From contig DASZVN010000098.1 of the NCBI GenBank assembly GCA_035547055.1, positions 1-15,289 of the forward strand: 15,289 nucleotides of DNA, written 5' to 3'. The position numbers and the translations under genes were made by a program. The notes below the pieces were generated by a model. The model did not search any database. It was not told where the DNA came from and was given only the letters and a program-made list of their open reading frames with translations. How positions within the stretch are numbered: the first letter of the stretch is position 1; the number at the start of each line of letters is the position of its first letter. The stretch is from DASZVN01 sp035547055. Lineage in GTDB: Bacteria; Pseudomonadota; Alphaproteobacteria; Rhizobiales; Methylopilaceae. Below, piece after piece: positions 5,688 through 15,289 of the stretch.

Positions 5688-6896
5688 ATGAAACCAGCGA
5701 TCACGACATTTGCCGCGCTCTCTCTCCTCGCCGCCTCGACCTCGTTCGCGGCCGCGCAGAGCGATACGGTTACCCTCGGCGCCTCCGTGCAGCTCACCGG
5801 CAGCGACGCCAATATCGGCCGCTACTATCGCGACGCCTACCAGCTCACGGTCGACAAGATCAATGCCGCCGGCGGGGTCAAGATCGGGGGCAAGACCTAC
5901 AAGCTGGCGCTGAAGCTGCTCGACAACCAGTCGGACATCAACCTCAGCGTCCGCCAATACGTGCAGCTCATCACCAGCGACAAGGTCAACTTCCTGCTCG
6001 GCCCCTACACCAGCGACTATGCGCTGAACGACAGCTCGGTCGCCGAGAAATACAGCATCCCGATGGTGCAAGGCGGCGGTGCCTCCGGACAGATCTATAG
6101 CCGCGGCTACAAATACGTGTTCGGCACGCTTCCCGCCGCCGGCGACTATTTCGCCAGCACGATCGACATGCTGGGCAAGCTCGATCCCAAACCCGCGACA
6201 GTCGCCCTGGTCGCCGCCGACGACAGCTTCGACGTGGCGGTCGCCAAGGGCACCCGCGAGCTTCTCCAGAAGGCCGGCATGAAGCTGACCCTCGACCAGA
6301 AGTTCCGCGACGCGGACAACGAGTTCTCGTCCATCCTGGCCCAGATCAAGGCCAACGTCCCGGACGTGATCCTGTGGACCGGGCACGAGACCGGCGCGCT
6401 CAACTTCATCCGCCAGATGAAGAGCCTGAACGTCAGCCCGAAGGACATGTACTCGATGACGGTCGGCGTGCCGGCGGCCGATTTCCGCAAGGCGCTCGGC
6501 AAGGATGCCGACTATGCCTTCGGCATGACCTCGTGGGTGCCGACCAAGGGCTTGACCGACCGGTGGTTCGGCGACGCCGCCCAGTTCGCGGCGGCCTACA
6601 AGGCGAAGTTCGGCTACGACCCCGACTATCATGCCGGCTCGGCTGCCGCCGACGTCGAAACCTACGCCTACGCGCTCGAGAAGGCCGGCTCGCTCGACCC
6701 GAAGAAGCTGCGCGACACCATCGCCGGCGTCGAGTTCGACAGCCTCTACGCCCACGTGAAATACGGGGCGAAGGGCCAGATTGTGCTGCCGCAGATCGTC
6801 ATCCAGGTGCAGAACGGCGACGTGGTGCCGGTCTACACGACCAAGTTCCTGGCCAAGCCGAACTATCCCATCCCGGCCTGGAACCAGCGGAAATAG
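5688..6896 (+). CDS. Branched-chain amino acid type (HAAT) ABC transporter substrate-binding protein
   Basis: The 402-residue precursor has a Sec signal peptide (MKPAITTF, then a hydrophobic Ala/Leu-rich run; cleavage expected near AAA-Q, residues 23-24). It then has a Peripla_BP_6 (LivK-type) two-lobed fold: VTLGASVQLTGSDANIG at the mature N-terminus, AYQLTVDKINAAGGVKIGGK, FLLGPYTSDYA (binding-pocket loop) and DNEFSSILAQIKANVPDVILW. It captures a ligand in the periplasm and delivers it to the downstream permeases. Family ligands include Leu/Ile/Val, other amino acids, amides and aromatic acids; the sequence alone does not settle which. The start is chosen from the signal peptide and the purine-rich GAAGGGAAGACAGGG just upstream. 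It is the first gene of a five-gene operon and is separated from livH by 129 nt holding two hairpins. Confidence 0.93.
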   Translation: MKPAITTFAALSLLAASTSFAAAQSDTVTLGASVQLTGSDANIGRYYRDAYQLTVDKINAAGGVKIGGKTYKLALKLLDNQSDINLSVRQYVQLITSDKVNFLLGPYTSDYALNDSSVAEKYSIPMVQGGGASGQIYSRGYKYVFGTLPAAGDYFASTIDMLGKLDPKPATVALVAADDSFDVAVAKGTRELLQKAGMKLTLDQKFRDADNEFSSILAQIKANVPDVILWTGHETGALNFIRQMKSLNVSPKDMYSMTVGVPAADFRKALGKDADYAFGMTSWVPTKGLTDRWFGDAAQFAAAYKAKFGYDPDYHAGSAAADVETYAYALEKAGSLDPKKLRDTIAGVEFDSLYAHVKYGAKGQIVLPQIVIQVQNGDVVPVYTTKFLAKPNYPIPAWNQRK

Positions 6897-6919
6897 CGAC
6901 GCAGGAGCACGACCGGATC

Positions 6920-6955
6920 TCAGGTTCGGGCCGCGTTCGCCCGGCCCGAACCTGA
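6920..6955 (+). promoter_or_regulatory. Strong intra-operon hairpin between binding-protein and permease genes
   Basis: TCAGGTTCGGGCCG (6920-6933) and CGGCCCGAACCTGA (6942-6955) form a perfect 14-bp stem with an 8-nt loop. It starts 24 nt after the binding-protein stop codon. No T-tract follows, so full termination is unlikely. Such hairpins in transporter operons commonly protect the upstream mRNA from 3' exonucleases or cause partial termination, giving more binding protein than membrane components. That role here is inferred. Confidence 0.75.
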
Positions 6956-6965
6956 ACGACAGGGA

Positions 6966-6984
6966 AGCCCGGCCGGCCCGGGCT
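6966..6984 (+). promoter_or_regulatory. Second intra-operon hairpin before livH
   Basis: AGCCCGG (6966-6972) pairs with CCGGGCT (6978-6984) around a 5-nt loop, 11 nt after the larger hairpin. It is short but fully paired and GC-rich. It may act together with the first hairpin; it could also be chance in GC-rich DNA. Confidence 0.4.
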
Positions 6985-7025
6985 CATATTGTCCTCGCAA
7001 CGACGGTGTCGCCCGAGCCCGCCGC

Positions 7026-7883
7026 ATGCTGCTCGCCCAGATCCTCGTCAACGGCATCCTGCTCGGCGGCCTCTACGGGCTGATGGGCCTCGGCATGGCC
7101 CTGGTGTGGGGCGTGCTGAACATCGTCAACCTCGCGCACGGCTCCTTCATCATGCTGGGGGGCTATGCCGTCTTCTACCTATTCACCCTGGCGGGGATCG
7201 ATCCGCTCGCCGCGCTGCCGATCGCGATGGCGATGCTGTTCGTGTTCGGCTGGCTGCTGCAGCGCTTCGTGCTGAACCTGATCGTCCGCTCGGAACTGCT
7301 GAACACGCTGCTCATCACCTTCGGCCTCGACGTGGTGATCACGTACCTCGCGCAATATCTGTTCACCGCCGATTTCCGCACCATCAACCCGAGCTATGCC
7401 GGCGCCAACATCACCGCGGCGGGCGTCACCGTTCCCCTGCTGCTGCTCGCGGCCTTCCTGATCGCGCTGCTGCTCGCCGGGGCGCTCTGGCTCCTGCTGA
7501 ACCGGCTGCCGCTCGGCCGCGCCATCCGCGCCACCGCCCAGAACCTCGTTGCCGCCCGCCTCTACGGCGTCGACCCGCGCAGCGTCTACGCCCTGACCTT
7601 CGGCCTCGGCGCGGCGCTCGCCGCCGCTGCCGGCGGGCTCTACGGCATCACCGCCCACCTCACCCCCTATATCGGGGTGACGCTGACGGCGAAGTCCTTC
7701 GTCATCGCCATCATCGGCGGGCTGGACAACCCGTTCCACATCGTCCTCGGCGGCATCGTGCTCGGCGTCGCCGAGTCGCTGACCGCGCTCTATCTCGGAC
7801 CGACCTACACCGACGTGATCAGCTTCGGCCTGCTGGTCGTCGTCCTGGTGGTCAGGCCGCGCCGCGCGCTCCGGGCCGCCTGA
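7026..7883 (+). CDS. livH: Branched-chain amino acid type ABC transporter permease LivH
   Basis: The 285-residue inner-membrane protein has about eight hydrophobic segments and the LivH signature at the N-terminus: LVNGILLGGLYGLMGLGMALVWGVLNIVNLAHGSFIMLGGY (about 7-47). The cytoplasmic ATPase-contact region is LPLGRAIRATAQNLVAARLYGVD. With LivM it forms the translocation pore for the periplasmic binding protein. No clear Shine-Dalgarno sequence precedes the ATG at 7026 (CCCGAGCCCGCCGC), and no better in-frame start exists, so weak initiation may lower permease output relative to the binding protein. The stop overlaps the livM start (ATGA at 7883). Confidence 0.93.
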   Translation: MLLAQILVNGILLGGLYGLMGLGMALVWGVLNIVNLAHGSFIMLGGYAVFYLFTLAGIDPLAALPIAMAMLFVFGWLLQRFVLNLIVRSELLNTLLITFGLDVVITYLAQYLFTADFRTINPSYAGANITAAGVTVPLLLLAAFLIALLLAGALWLLLNRLPLGRAIRATAQNLVAARLYGVDPRSVYALTFGLGAALAAAAGGLYGITAHLTPYIGVTLTAKSFVIAIIGGLDNPFHIVLGGIVLGVAESLTALYLGPTYTDVISFGLLVVVLVVRPRRALRAA

Positions 7884-8833
7884 TGCGTCCCTGGCTCACG
7901 CTCGCGATCATCGCCGTGGCGGCGGTGCTGCTCGCCTTGCTGCCGCTGACGGGTGATGCGGTCTGGATCCAGTTCGGCATCAACGCCCTTCTCCTCGCCA
8001 CCTGCGCCCAGGCCTGGAACATCCTCGGCGGCTTCACCGGCTACGTCTCGTTCGGCAATTCGGTGTTCTACGGGCTCGGCACCTACGGCACCGCCGCGGC
8101 GATGACCCAGCTCGGCTGGCTGTTCCCGGTCGGCCTTGCGCTCGGCGCCGGCGCCGCGATGGTGCTGGCCCTCCTGCTCGGCATCCCGATCCTGCGCCTG
8201 CGCGGGCCCTATTTCGCCATCGCGACGCTCGGCCTCTCGGCGGCGATGGCTGCCGTGGTCTCCAACATCGACGCCGTCGGCGCCAATATCGGGCTGATCC
8301 TGCCGCTGACCCGGGCCGACGGCATGTTCTACGAGCTCGCCCTGGCGCTGCTGCTGGCCTGCACGCTGACCGTCGCCTGGCTGGCGCGGAGCCGCTTCGG
8401 CAGCGGGCTCGTCGCGATCCGCGAGGACGAGGACGCCGCCGCCTCGATGGGCGTCGACACCACCCGCTACAAGGTCATCGCGCTGGTGCTGTCGGCGCTG
8501 TTCACGGCGATTGCCGGCGGCATCCATGCCTATTGGATCACCTTCATCAATCCGGCCAGCGCGTTCGACCCGACGCTGAACGTGCAGATGGTGATCTTCG
8601 CGGTGTTCGGCGGCCCGGGCACGGTGCTCGGGCCGGTGGTCGGCGCCTTCATCCTGTCGGCGATCTACGAGGTGCTGGCGAGCTGGATCTCGACCGCAGC
8701 CGCCTTCCTGTTCGGCCTCGTCATCGTGCTCGCCGTCATCTTCACGCCCCGCGGCCTCGCCGACATCTTCGGCGGCGTCCGGCGGCACGGCGCCGCCTAT
8801 CTCCTCCAGAACATCCGCGAGAACCGGCTGTGA
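7883..8833 (+). CDS. livM: Branched-chain amino acid type ABC transporter permease LivM
   Basis: The 316-residue polytopic membrane protein starts at an ATG overlapping the livH stop. LivM features include ILGGFTGYVSFGNSVFYGLGTYGTA (about 49-73), LRLRGPYFAIATLGLS, and the ATPase-coupling loop SGLVAIREDEDAAASMGVDTTRYKVIAL. VFGGPGTVLGPVVGAFIL is near the C-terminus. It is the second pore subunit. Translational coupling to livH is implied by the 1-nt shared ATGA junction. It ends in a GTGA overlap with livG. The length is typical for the short LivM forms, without the N-terminal extension of the E. coli protein. Confidence 0.93.
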   Translation: MRPWLTLAIIAVAAVLLALLPLTGDAVWIQFGINALLLATCAQAWNILGGFTGYVSFGNSVFYGLGTYGTAAAMTQLGWLFPVGLALGAGAAMVLALLLGIPILRLRGPYFAIATLGLSAAMAAVVSNIDAVGANIGLILPLTRADGMFYELALALLLACTLTVAWLARSRFGSGLVAIREDEDAAASMGVDTTRYKVIALVLSALFTAIAGGIHAYWITFINPASAFDPTLNVQMVIFAVFGGPGTVLGPVVGAFILSAIYEVLASWISTAAAFLFGLVIVLAVIFTPRGLADIFGGVRRHGAAYLLQNIRENRL

Positions 8834-9597
8834 GCGCCGCGGCCGATGCCATCGCTCCGGCCACGGCGCCGGTGCTCGACGCCCGCGACCTGACCAAGCG
8901 CTTCCAGGGCCTGGTGTCGGTGAACGCGGTCAGCTTCACCCTGGCGAAGAGCGAGATCCTCGGCCTGATCGGGCCGAACGGCGCCGGCAAGACCACGCTC
9001 ATCAACATGATCTCGGGCGCGCTTGCCCCAAGCGCCGGGGAACTCTGGTTCGAGGGCCGGCGGATCGACGGCGTGCCGGCCTACCAGCGCGCCCATCTCG
9101 GCATCGGCCGCACCTTCCAGGTGATGAAGCCGTTCCCCCGCCTCACCGTGCTGGAGAACGTCGCTGTCGGCGCCCTGTTCGGCTTCCATGGCGGCATCCG
9201 CAGCATGAAGGAGGCGCGCGAGGCGGCGCGCCAGTGCGTCGAGTTCACCGGCCTCGCCCGCCGCATCGACCAGAGCGCCGACGCCCTCGGCGGGCCCGAC
9301 CGCAAGCGCCTGGAGCTCGCCAAGGCGCTGGCGATGCGGCCGCGCCTGCTGCTGCTCGACGAGGTCATGGCCGGCCTCACCCCGGTCGAGGTCGACGAGG
9401 TGGTGGACGTGATCGCGAAGATCCGCGACAGCGGCGTCACCATCATCGTGATCGAGCACGTCATCAAGGCGATCCGCCGCCTGTCGGACCGCATCCTGGT
9501 GCTGCACCACGGCGAGAAGATCGCCGAGGGCGACCCGGCGACGGTGCTCGGCGACCAGCGGGTGATCGAGGCCTATCTCGGGACGCGCCGGCAATGA
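8830..9597 (+). CDS. livG: Branched-chain amino acid type ABC transporter ATP-binding protein LivG
   Basis: The 255-residue cytoplasmic ATPase powers uptake. Walker A GPNGAGKTT is at 48-56, the Q-loop Gln97 in RTFQVMKPFPRLTV, Walker B LLLLDE at 173-178, and the H-loop His210 in VIEHV. The C-terminal tail RVIEAYLG is characteristic of LivG. The ABC signature is degenerate: ALGGPDRKRLELAKAL (152-167) in place of LSGGQ or the LPYGxQRxLEIARAL of typical LivG. The RKRLELAKAL part is intact. The start is a GTG at 8830 overlapping the livM stop (GTGA); a start at a later codon would lose the N-terminal strand. It pairs with LivF as an ATPase heterodimer. Confidence 0.93.
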   Translation: MSAAADAIAPATAPVLDARDLTKRFQGLVSVNAVSFTLAKSEILGLIGPNGAGKTTLINMISGALAPSAGELWFEGRRIDGVPAYQRAHLGIGRTFQVMKPFPRLTVLENVAVGALFGFHGGIRSMKEAREAARQCVEFTGLARRIDQSADALGGPDRKRLELAKALAMRPRLLLLDEVMAGLTPVEVDEVVDVIAKIRDSGVTIIVIEHVIKAIRRLSDRILVLHHGEKIAEGDPATVLGDQRVIEAYLGTRRQ

Positions 9598-10322
9598 GCG
9601 ACGCGGCGCTGCTCGAGATCAGAGGGCTCGGCGCCGGCTACGGCGCGGTGCCGGTGCTGTTCGGCATCGACCTCGTGGTGAACGCCGGCGAGATCGTCAC
9701 GCTGGTCGGCAGCAACGGCGCCGGCAAGACGACGACGCTCCGCGCCATCTCGCGCCTGATCGACGCCACCGGCACGCTCAACTTCGCCGGCGAGGACATC
9801 CTGTCCCATACGCCGGAGCAGGTCTTCGCCGCCGGCCTCGTCCAGGTGCCGGAGGGCCGCCAGCTCTTCCCGGCGATGAGCGTGGAAGACAATCTCAGGA
9901 TGGGGACCTACCGGCGCCGCGACCGCGCCGCCATCCCGGCCAGCTTCGAGCAGGTCTACGGCCTGTTCCCGATCCTCGCCGAGCGGCGCCGCCAGCTCGC
10001 GGGCAACCTCTCGGGCGGCGAGCAGCAGATGTGCGCGTTGGCCCGGGCGCTGATGGCCGCGCCGAAGCTTCTCGTGGTCGACGAGATGAGCCTCGGCCTC
10101 GCCCCGGTAATCGTCGACCAGCTCCTGGAAGTGCTCGCCACCATCCGCAAGCAGGGCGTGACGGTGCTCCTGGTCGAGCAGGACGTCTTCGCCGCCTTCA
10201 GCGTCGCCGACCGCGGCTACGTGATGGAGACCGGCCGCATTGTGCACGCCGGCCCGACGGCCGAACTCCGCGAGGACCCCGCCGTCCGCGGCGCCTATCT
10301 GGGAATGGAAGCGGCGACGTAG
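9594..10322 (+). CDS. livF: Branched-chain amino acid type ABC transporter ATP-binding protein LivF
   Basis: This is a 242-residue ATPase. Walker A GSNGAGKT is at 39-46. The LivF-specific QVPEGRQLFPAMSVEDNLRMG is at about 84-104, the canonical signature LSGGEQQM at 139-146, and Walker B LLVVDEMSLGLAP at 159-171. The H-loop position holds Gln (LVEQDV, 193-198), as is usual in LivF proteins. It starts at an ATG overlapping the livG stop (ATGA). It is the last gene of the importer operon and is followed 15 nt later by repeat A2, which could serve as the 3' end structure. Confidence 0.94.
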   Translation: MSDAALLEIRGLGAGYGAVPVLFGIDLVVNAGEIVTLVGSNGAGKTTTLRAISRLIDATGTLNFAGEDILSHTPEQVFAAGLVQVPEGRQLFPAMSVEDNLRMGTYRRRDRAAIPASFEQVYGLFPILAERRRQLAGNLSGGEQQMCALARALMAAPKLLVVDEMSLGLAPVIVDQLLEVLATIRKQGVTVLLVEQDVFAAFSVADRGYVMETGRIVHAGPTAELREDPAVRGAYLGMEAAT

Positions 10323-10336
10323 GGCGGGCTTTCCCC

Positions 10337-10427
10337 GTCATGCCCGGGCTTGGCCCGGGCATCCACGAGTTTTGCGGCGCCCTTGGAGAAGGAAGTCGTG
10401 GATGGCCGGGACAAGCCCGGCCATGAC
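10337..10427. repeat. Interspersed palindromic repeat, family A, copy 2
   Basis: GTCATGCCCGGGC at the left pairs with GCCCGGCCATGAC at the right, and ATCCACGAG pairs with CGTGGAT further in. An inner copy of GCCCGGG (10343-10358 region) adds a local hairpin. The layout and the central GAGTTTTGC motif match copy 1 at 768-858 in the same orientation. It lies at the end of the transporter operon and about 90 bp before ettA. Confidence 0.85.
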
Positions 10428-10517
10428 GGGTCGAGATGCCCTGCCTGCCTTGCTCCGCCGTTGCCCCGCCGCTAGAACCCGCCGCAATCCCGCAACAGAC
10501 ATGCAGAACCAGCCGCG

Positions 10518-12173
<1,656 letters not shown>

Positions 12174-12176
12174 CTT

Positions 12177-12309
12177 GCAGAGTGGGCATCCGCAACGCGG
12201 ATGCCCACCTCAACACGGGCTTGCCCGTGTTGATCATGCTTGGATGCGAAAGTCGGGCAGGCCCGACTTTCGTCCCGAGTCCCTCGTGGGCATGCTGCGC
12301 ATGCCCTAC
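12177..12309. repeat. GTGGGCA-type palindromic repeat, family B, locus 4 (cluster of four hairpins)
   Basis: Four consecutive hairpins fill the gap between the convergent ettA and helicase genes. They are: GTGGGCATCCGC (12182-12193) with 12197-12208, a perfect 12-bp stem; CAACACGGGC (12211-12220) with 12223-12232, 10 bp; CGAAAGTCGGGC (12247-12258) with 12261-12272, 12 bp; and GGGCATGC (12288-12295) with 12299-12306, 8 bp. The ends are TTGCAG-AGTGGGCA on the left and TGCCCTACGG on the right, the same pair of ends as locus 2. It begins 3 nt after the ettA stop codon. It probably serves, at least passively, as a bidirectional 3'-end structure. Confidence 0.85.
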
Positions 12310-12326
12310 GGAGCCTGCCGCGCGCC

Positions 12327-14393
12327 CTACCGCCACATGGCGCGCATCTCGGCGGCGAGGTCGACGCGGGCGCGCGGAGCGGGCTTCGGCGCCGGCGTTG
12401 CGGCGACCGCGGGCCAGGCCTCGCTCTGGAACAGGCCGAGCAGCATCGCGGGGATGAAGCGGGTGCGGCCGGCATAGACGTGGCGGTCGCCCCGCGCGGC
12501 CTGGCCGTGAACGTAGAAGCGCTGCGGCACGATCAGGCGGAGGTCGTCCTTCGCGCGCGTCATCGCGACGTAGAGCAGCCGCCGCTCCTCCTCGAGATCG
12601 TCCTTGGTGCCGGCGCCGAGGTCGGCGGGGATGCAGCCGTCCACCGTGTTCAGCACGAAGACCGAGCGCCATTCCTGGCCCTTGGCCGAGTGGATGGTGG
12701 AGAGGGTCAGGTAGTCCTCGTCGCGATGGGGCCTGCCGGACTCCGCGCTGGTCGCGTCCGGCGGGTCGAGCGTCAGCTCGGTCAGAAAGCGCTCCCGCGA
12801 GGGGAAGCCGGATGCGATCTGTTCCAACTGCTGGAGGTCGAGCGCGCGGACCATCGCATCCTCGTGGATGCGTTCGAGGTGTGGTTCGTACCACCGACGC
12901 GCGGCGTCGAGCGCCGCGGGCCATGCCGCATCGGCGCGGAGGGCGGCGACCAGGTCGACGAAGGCGGGCCAGTCCGCTGCGGCACGTGGCGGCGGCGCCA
13001 GGCCCGCGAGCGCCGCGCCGGCATCGCCCTTGCCCCCGATGGCGTCGAGGATCTGGCCGGCGATGGTCGGCCCGATGCCGGGCAGGAGCTGCAGTACGCG
13101 GAAGCCCGAGACCCGGTCGCGCGGGTTGTCGGCCCAACGCAGCAGGGCCAGCACGTCCTTGACGTGGGCGGCGTCGAGGAAGCGCAGCCCGCCGAACTTG
13201 ACGAACGGGATGTTGCGGCGCGTGAGCTCGATCTCGAGCGCACCGGAATGATGGGAGGCGCGAAACAGCACTGCCTGCGCCTTCAGCGCGGTGCCGGCCT
13301 CGCGGTTCTCCAGCACGCGCTCGGCGACGTAGCGGGCCTGGTCGGCATCGTCGCGCACCGTGACGAGGCGCGGCCGCTCGGCCGAAGCGCGCTCCGACCA
13401 CAGCTCCTTGGCATAGCGCTCGGACGCGAGCGCGATCACCGCATTGGCGGCGGCGAGGATCGGCTGGGTGGAGCGGTAGTTCCGCGCCAGCGTCACCACC
13501 CGCGCCGGCGGATCGAAGGCGCGCGGAAAATCGAGGATGTTCCTGACGGTGGCGGCGCGGAACGAATAGATCGCCTGGGCATCGTCGCCGACCACCGCGA
13601 GCCCCTGCCCGTCCGGCTTCAGCGCCAGGAGCACGCGGGCCTGGAGGCGGTTGGTGTCCTGGTACTCGTCGACCAGGACATGGAGGAAGCGCTCCGCCAG
13701 CGAGGCCGCGATGCCCGGCACCGCCATCATCCGCGCCCAGTAGAGCAGGAGGTCGTCGTAATCCAGCACGGCCTCGCGCTGCTTGGCCTCGACATAGGCG
13801 GCGAACAGCTTCCGCAGTTTGCCCACCCAGCCGGCGCACCAGGGGAAAGCGTCTGCGAGCACGGCGTCGAGCGCCGTCTCGGCATTGACCGCGCGCGAAT
13901 AGATGGCGAGGCAGGTGTTCTTGGTCGGAAACCGCTTCTCGGTGTGCGACAGGCCGAGCTCGTGGCGCACCAGGTTCATCAGGTCGGCCGAGTCCGCGCG
14001 ATCGTGTATGGTGAAGCCGGCGTCGAGGCCGATCTCCTCGGCATGCTCGCGCAGGAGCCGCGCGCCGACGGCATGAAAGGTACCGGCCCATGACAGGGCG
14101 CCGGTGCCGGCCGCGCCGCCCCCGGCCATGCCCGCCAGGATCCGCTCGACCCGGCGGCTCATCTCGGCCGCGGCACGACGGGAGAAGGTCAGCAGCAGGA
14201 TGCGGTGCGGATCGACCCCGCTCGCGACGAGATGGGCGACGCGGTGCGCCAGCGTGTTGGTCTTTCCCGAGCCGGCGCCGGCGATGACGAGGAGGGGCCC
14301 CGCGCCATGCTCGACGGCACGGCGCTGGTCAGAATTGAGCGCGTCGAGAGAGGCGGCGCGGGCGGACATCGGGAGCGTCGAATCACTGGCCAT
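12327..14393 (-). CDS. ATP-dependent 3'-5' DNA helicase, UvrD/PcrA/Rep type (SF1A)
   Basis: The 688-residue protein carries all SF1A helicase motifs: Q motif LNSDQRRAV (19-27), motif I AGAGSGKT (38-45), Ia LLTFSRRAAAEM (67-78), II VDEYQDTN (241-248), III GDDAQAIYSFR (269-279), IV RNYRST (304-309), V STIHSAKGQEW (565-575) and VI RLLYVAMTRAKDD (605-617). LLPGIGPTIAGQIL (436-449) resembles the helix-hairpin-helix-like GIG element of domain 2B. It should unwind DNA in repair or replication restart. It is a little shorter than UvrD/PcrA and ends soon after motif VI with a Pro/Ala-rich stretch, so it may be a second UvrD-like paralogue and not the mismatch-repair UvrD. The ATG at 14393 is chosen; an ATG at 14369 or a TTG at 14435 are alternatives. 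None has a good Shine-Dalgarno sequence. Confidence 0.93.
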   Translation of the reverse strand: MASDSTLPMSARAASLDALNSDQRRAVEHGAGPLLVIAGAGSGKTNTLAHRVAHLVASGVDPHRILLLTFSRRAAAEMSRRVERILAGMAGGGAAGTGALSWAGTFHAVGARLLREHAEEIGLDAGFTIHDRADSADLMNLVRHELGLSHTEKRFPTKNTCLAIYSRAVNAETALDAVLADAFPWCAGWVGKLRKLFAAYVEAKQREAVLDYDDLLLYWARMMAVPGIAASLAERFLHVLVDEYQDTNRLQARVLLALKPDGQGLAVVGDDAQAIYSFRAATVRNILDFPRAFDPPARVVTLARNYRSTQPILAAANAVIALASERYAKELWSERASAERPRLVTVRDDADQARYVAERVLENREAGTALKAQAVLFRASHHSGALEIELTRRNIPFVKFGGLRFLDAAHVKDVLALLRWADNPRDRVSGFRVLQLLPGIGPTIAGQILDAIGGKGDAGAALAGLAPPPRAAADWPAFVDLVAALRADAAWPAALDAARRWYEPHLERIHEDAMVRALDLQQLEQIASGFPSRERFLTELTLDPPDATSAESGRPHRDEDYLTLSTIHSAKGQEWRSVFVLNTVDGCIPADLGAGTKDDLEEERRLLYVAMTRAKDDLRLIVPQRFYVHGQAARGDRHVYAGRTRFIPAMLLGLFQSEAWPAVAATPAPKPAPRARVDLAAEMRAMWR

Positions 14394-14407
14394 GGCACGA
14401 GCGTGCC
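14394..14407. promoter_or_regulatory. Palindrome directly upstream of the helicase start
   Basis: GGCACG-AG-CGTGCC is a perfect 6-bp palindrome lying immediately before the ATG at 14393, where a ribosome binding site would be. It could hide the start site in a small hairpin, or show that translation begins at the ATG at 14369 instead. The evidence is limited to the sequence symmetry. Confidence 0.25.
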
Positions 14408-14463
14408 AGAGAACAGTTTCCCGATTTGTTCGCAATGGTGCGGCGGCGGACTTCGCCCACTAC

Positions 14464-14557
14464 CCGTCATCCCGGAAGCCGCTATCCGGGATCCGGTCGC
14501 AGGCGTCATGCCACCCCCCGGATCCCGGCTCTCCGCTTCGCTACGGCCGGGATGGCA
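14464..14557. repeat. Interspersed palindromic repeat, family D
   Basis: This is a nested inverted repeat. The outer arms are CATCCCGG (14468-14475) with CCGGGATG (14547-14554). The inner arms are CCGGGATCCGG (14486-14496) with CCGGATCCCGG (14518-14528), 11 bp and perfect. The right half reads CTCCGCTTCGCTACGGCCGG. It ends about 8 nt from the stop codon of the aminotransferase gene and would be transcribed in its 3' UTR on the minus strand. It occupies most of the 170-bp gap before the helicase. Confidence 0.82.
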
Positions 14558-14563
14558 GAGACG

Positions 14564-15289
<726 letters not shown>

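Noticed and set aside
5391..6755. A 454-codon minus-strand frame over the substrate-binding protein gene
   Set aside because: It is antisense to a clear gene, shows no domain and has low-complexity Arg/Gly/Val/Glu composition.
12182..12306. Short palindromes as a possible CRISPR array
   Set aside because: The units are not direct repeats of equal length with unique spacers, and no cas genes are present.
12240..14093. A 617-codon plus-strand frame over the helicase gene
   Set aside because: It is a shadow of the helicase gene, which contains all SF1 motifs on the opposite strand.
12327..14393. AddA or RecB nuclease-helicase
   Set aside because: The protein ends soon after motif VI and has no C-terminal nuclease domain. 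At 688 residues it fits UvrD/PcrA/Rep.

Overview
The window looks like ordinary chromosomal DNA from a GC-rich alphaproteobacterium. It is most likely from the Hyphomicrobiales (Rhizobiales), near the Bradyrhizobium/Rhodopseudomonas/Xanthobacteraceae branch. This placement rests on the GC-rich codon use, on the types of protein encoded (CarA beside a YqeY-like protein, a TorF-type porin, a HAAT transporter, an AatA-like aminotransferase), and on intergenic repeats that I recall as common in that group. I could not search a database, so the placement is recognition and not a computed result. There is no tRNA, rRNA, CRISPR array, integrase, transposase or phage gene in the window.

Layout. Positions 1-2878 hold three genes on the minus strand: carA, then an orphan MT-A70 adenine methyltransferase, then the N-terminal part of a D-lactate/glycolate-type FAD oxidase cut by the left edge. 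A YqeY/GatB-like gene diverges from carA (3023-3472). Next come a secreted TorF-type beta-barrel protein (3770-4603) and, convergent to it, a dienelactone hydrolase (4822-5508). From 5688 to 10322 a complete five-gene branched-chain-amino-acid-type (HAAT) ABC importer runs rightwards: binding protein, two permeases, two ATPases. The permease and ATPase genes are joined by 4-nt stop/start overlaps, while the binding-protein gene is set apart by a strong hairpin. The ribosomal ABC-F factor ettA follows (10518-12173). It converges on a UvrD/PcrA-type helicase (12327-14393, minus). An aminotransferase, cut by the right edge, lies upstream of the helicase on the same strand.

Between the genes there is an unusual density of palindromic interspersed repeats. 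I see four families: A (two copies), B (four loci), C (one) and D (one). Nearly all begin within about 20 nt downstream of a stop codon, and one B copy appears to supply the stop codon of the MT-A70 gene. That gene is also bracketed by a perfect 16-bp inverted pair made from B-repeat ends, so it may be a repeat-bounded cassette.

The genes belong to separate housekeeping roles: pyrimidine/arginine precursor synthesis, amino acid uptake, translation control, DNA repair and amino acid metabolism. I see no dedicated novel multi-gene system. The most interesting material is the repeat architecture, the bracketed methyltransferase, and the hairpins likely to tune the transporter operon.
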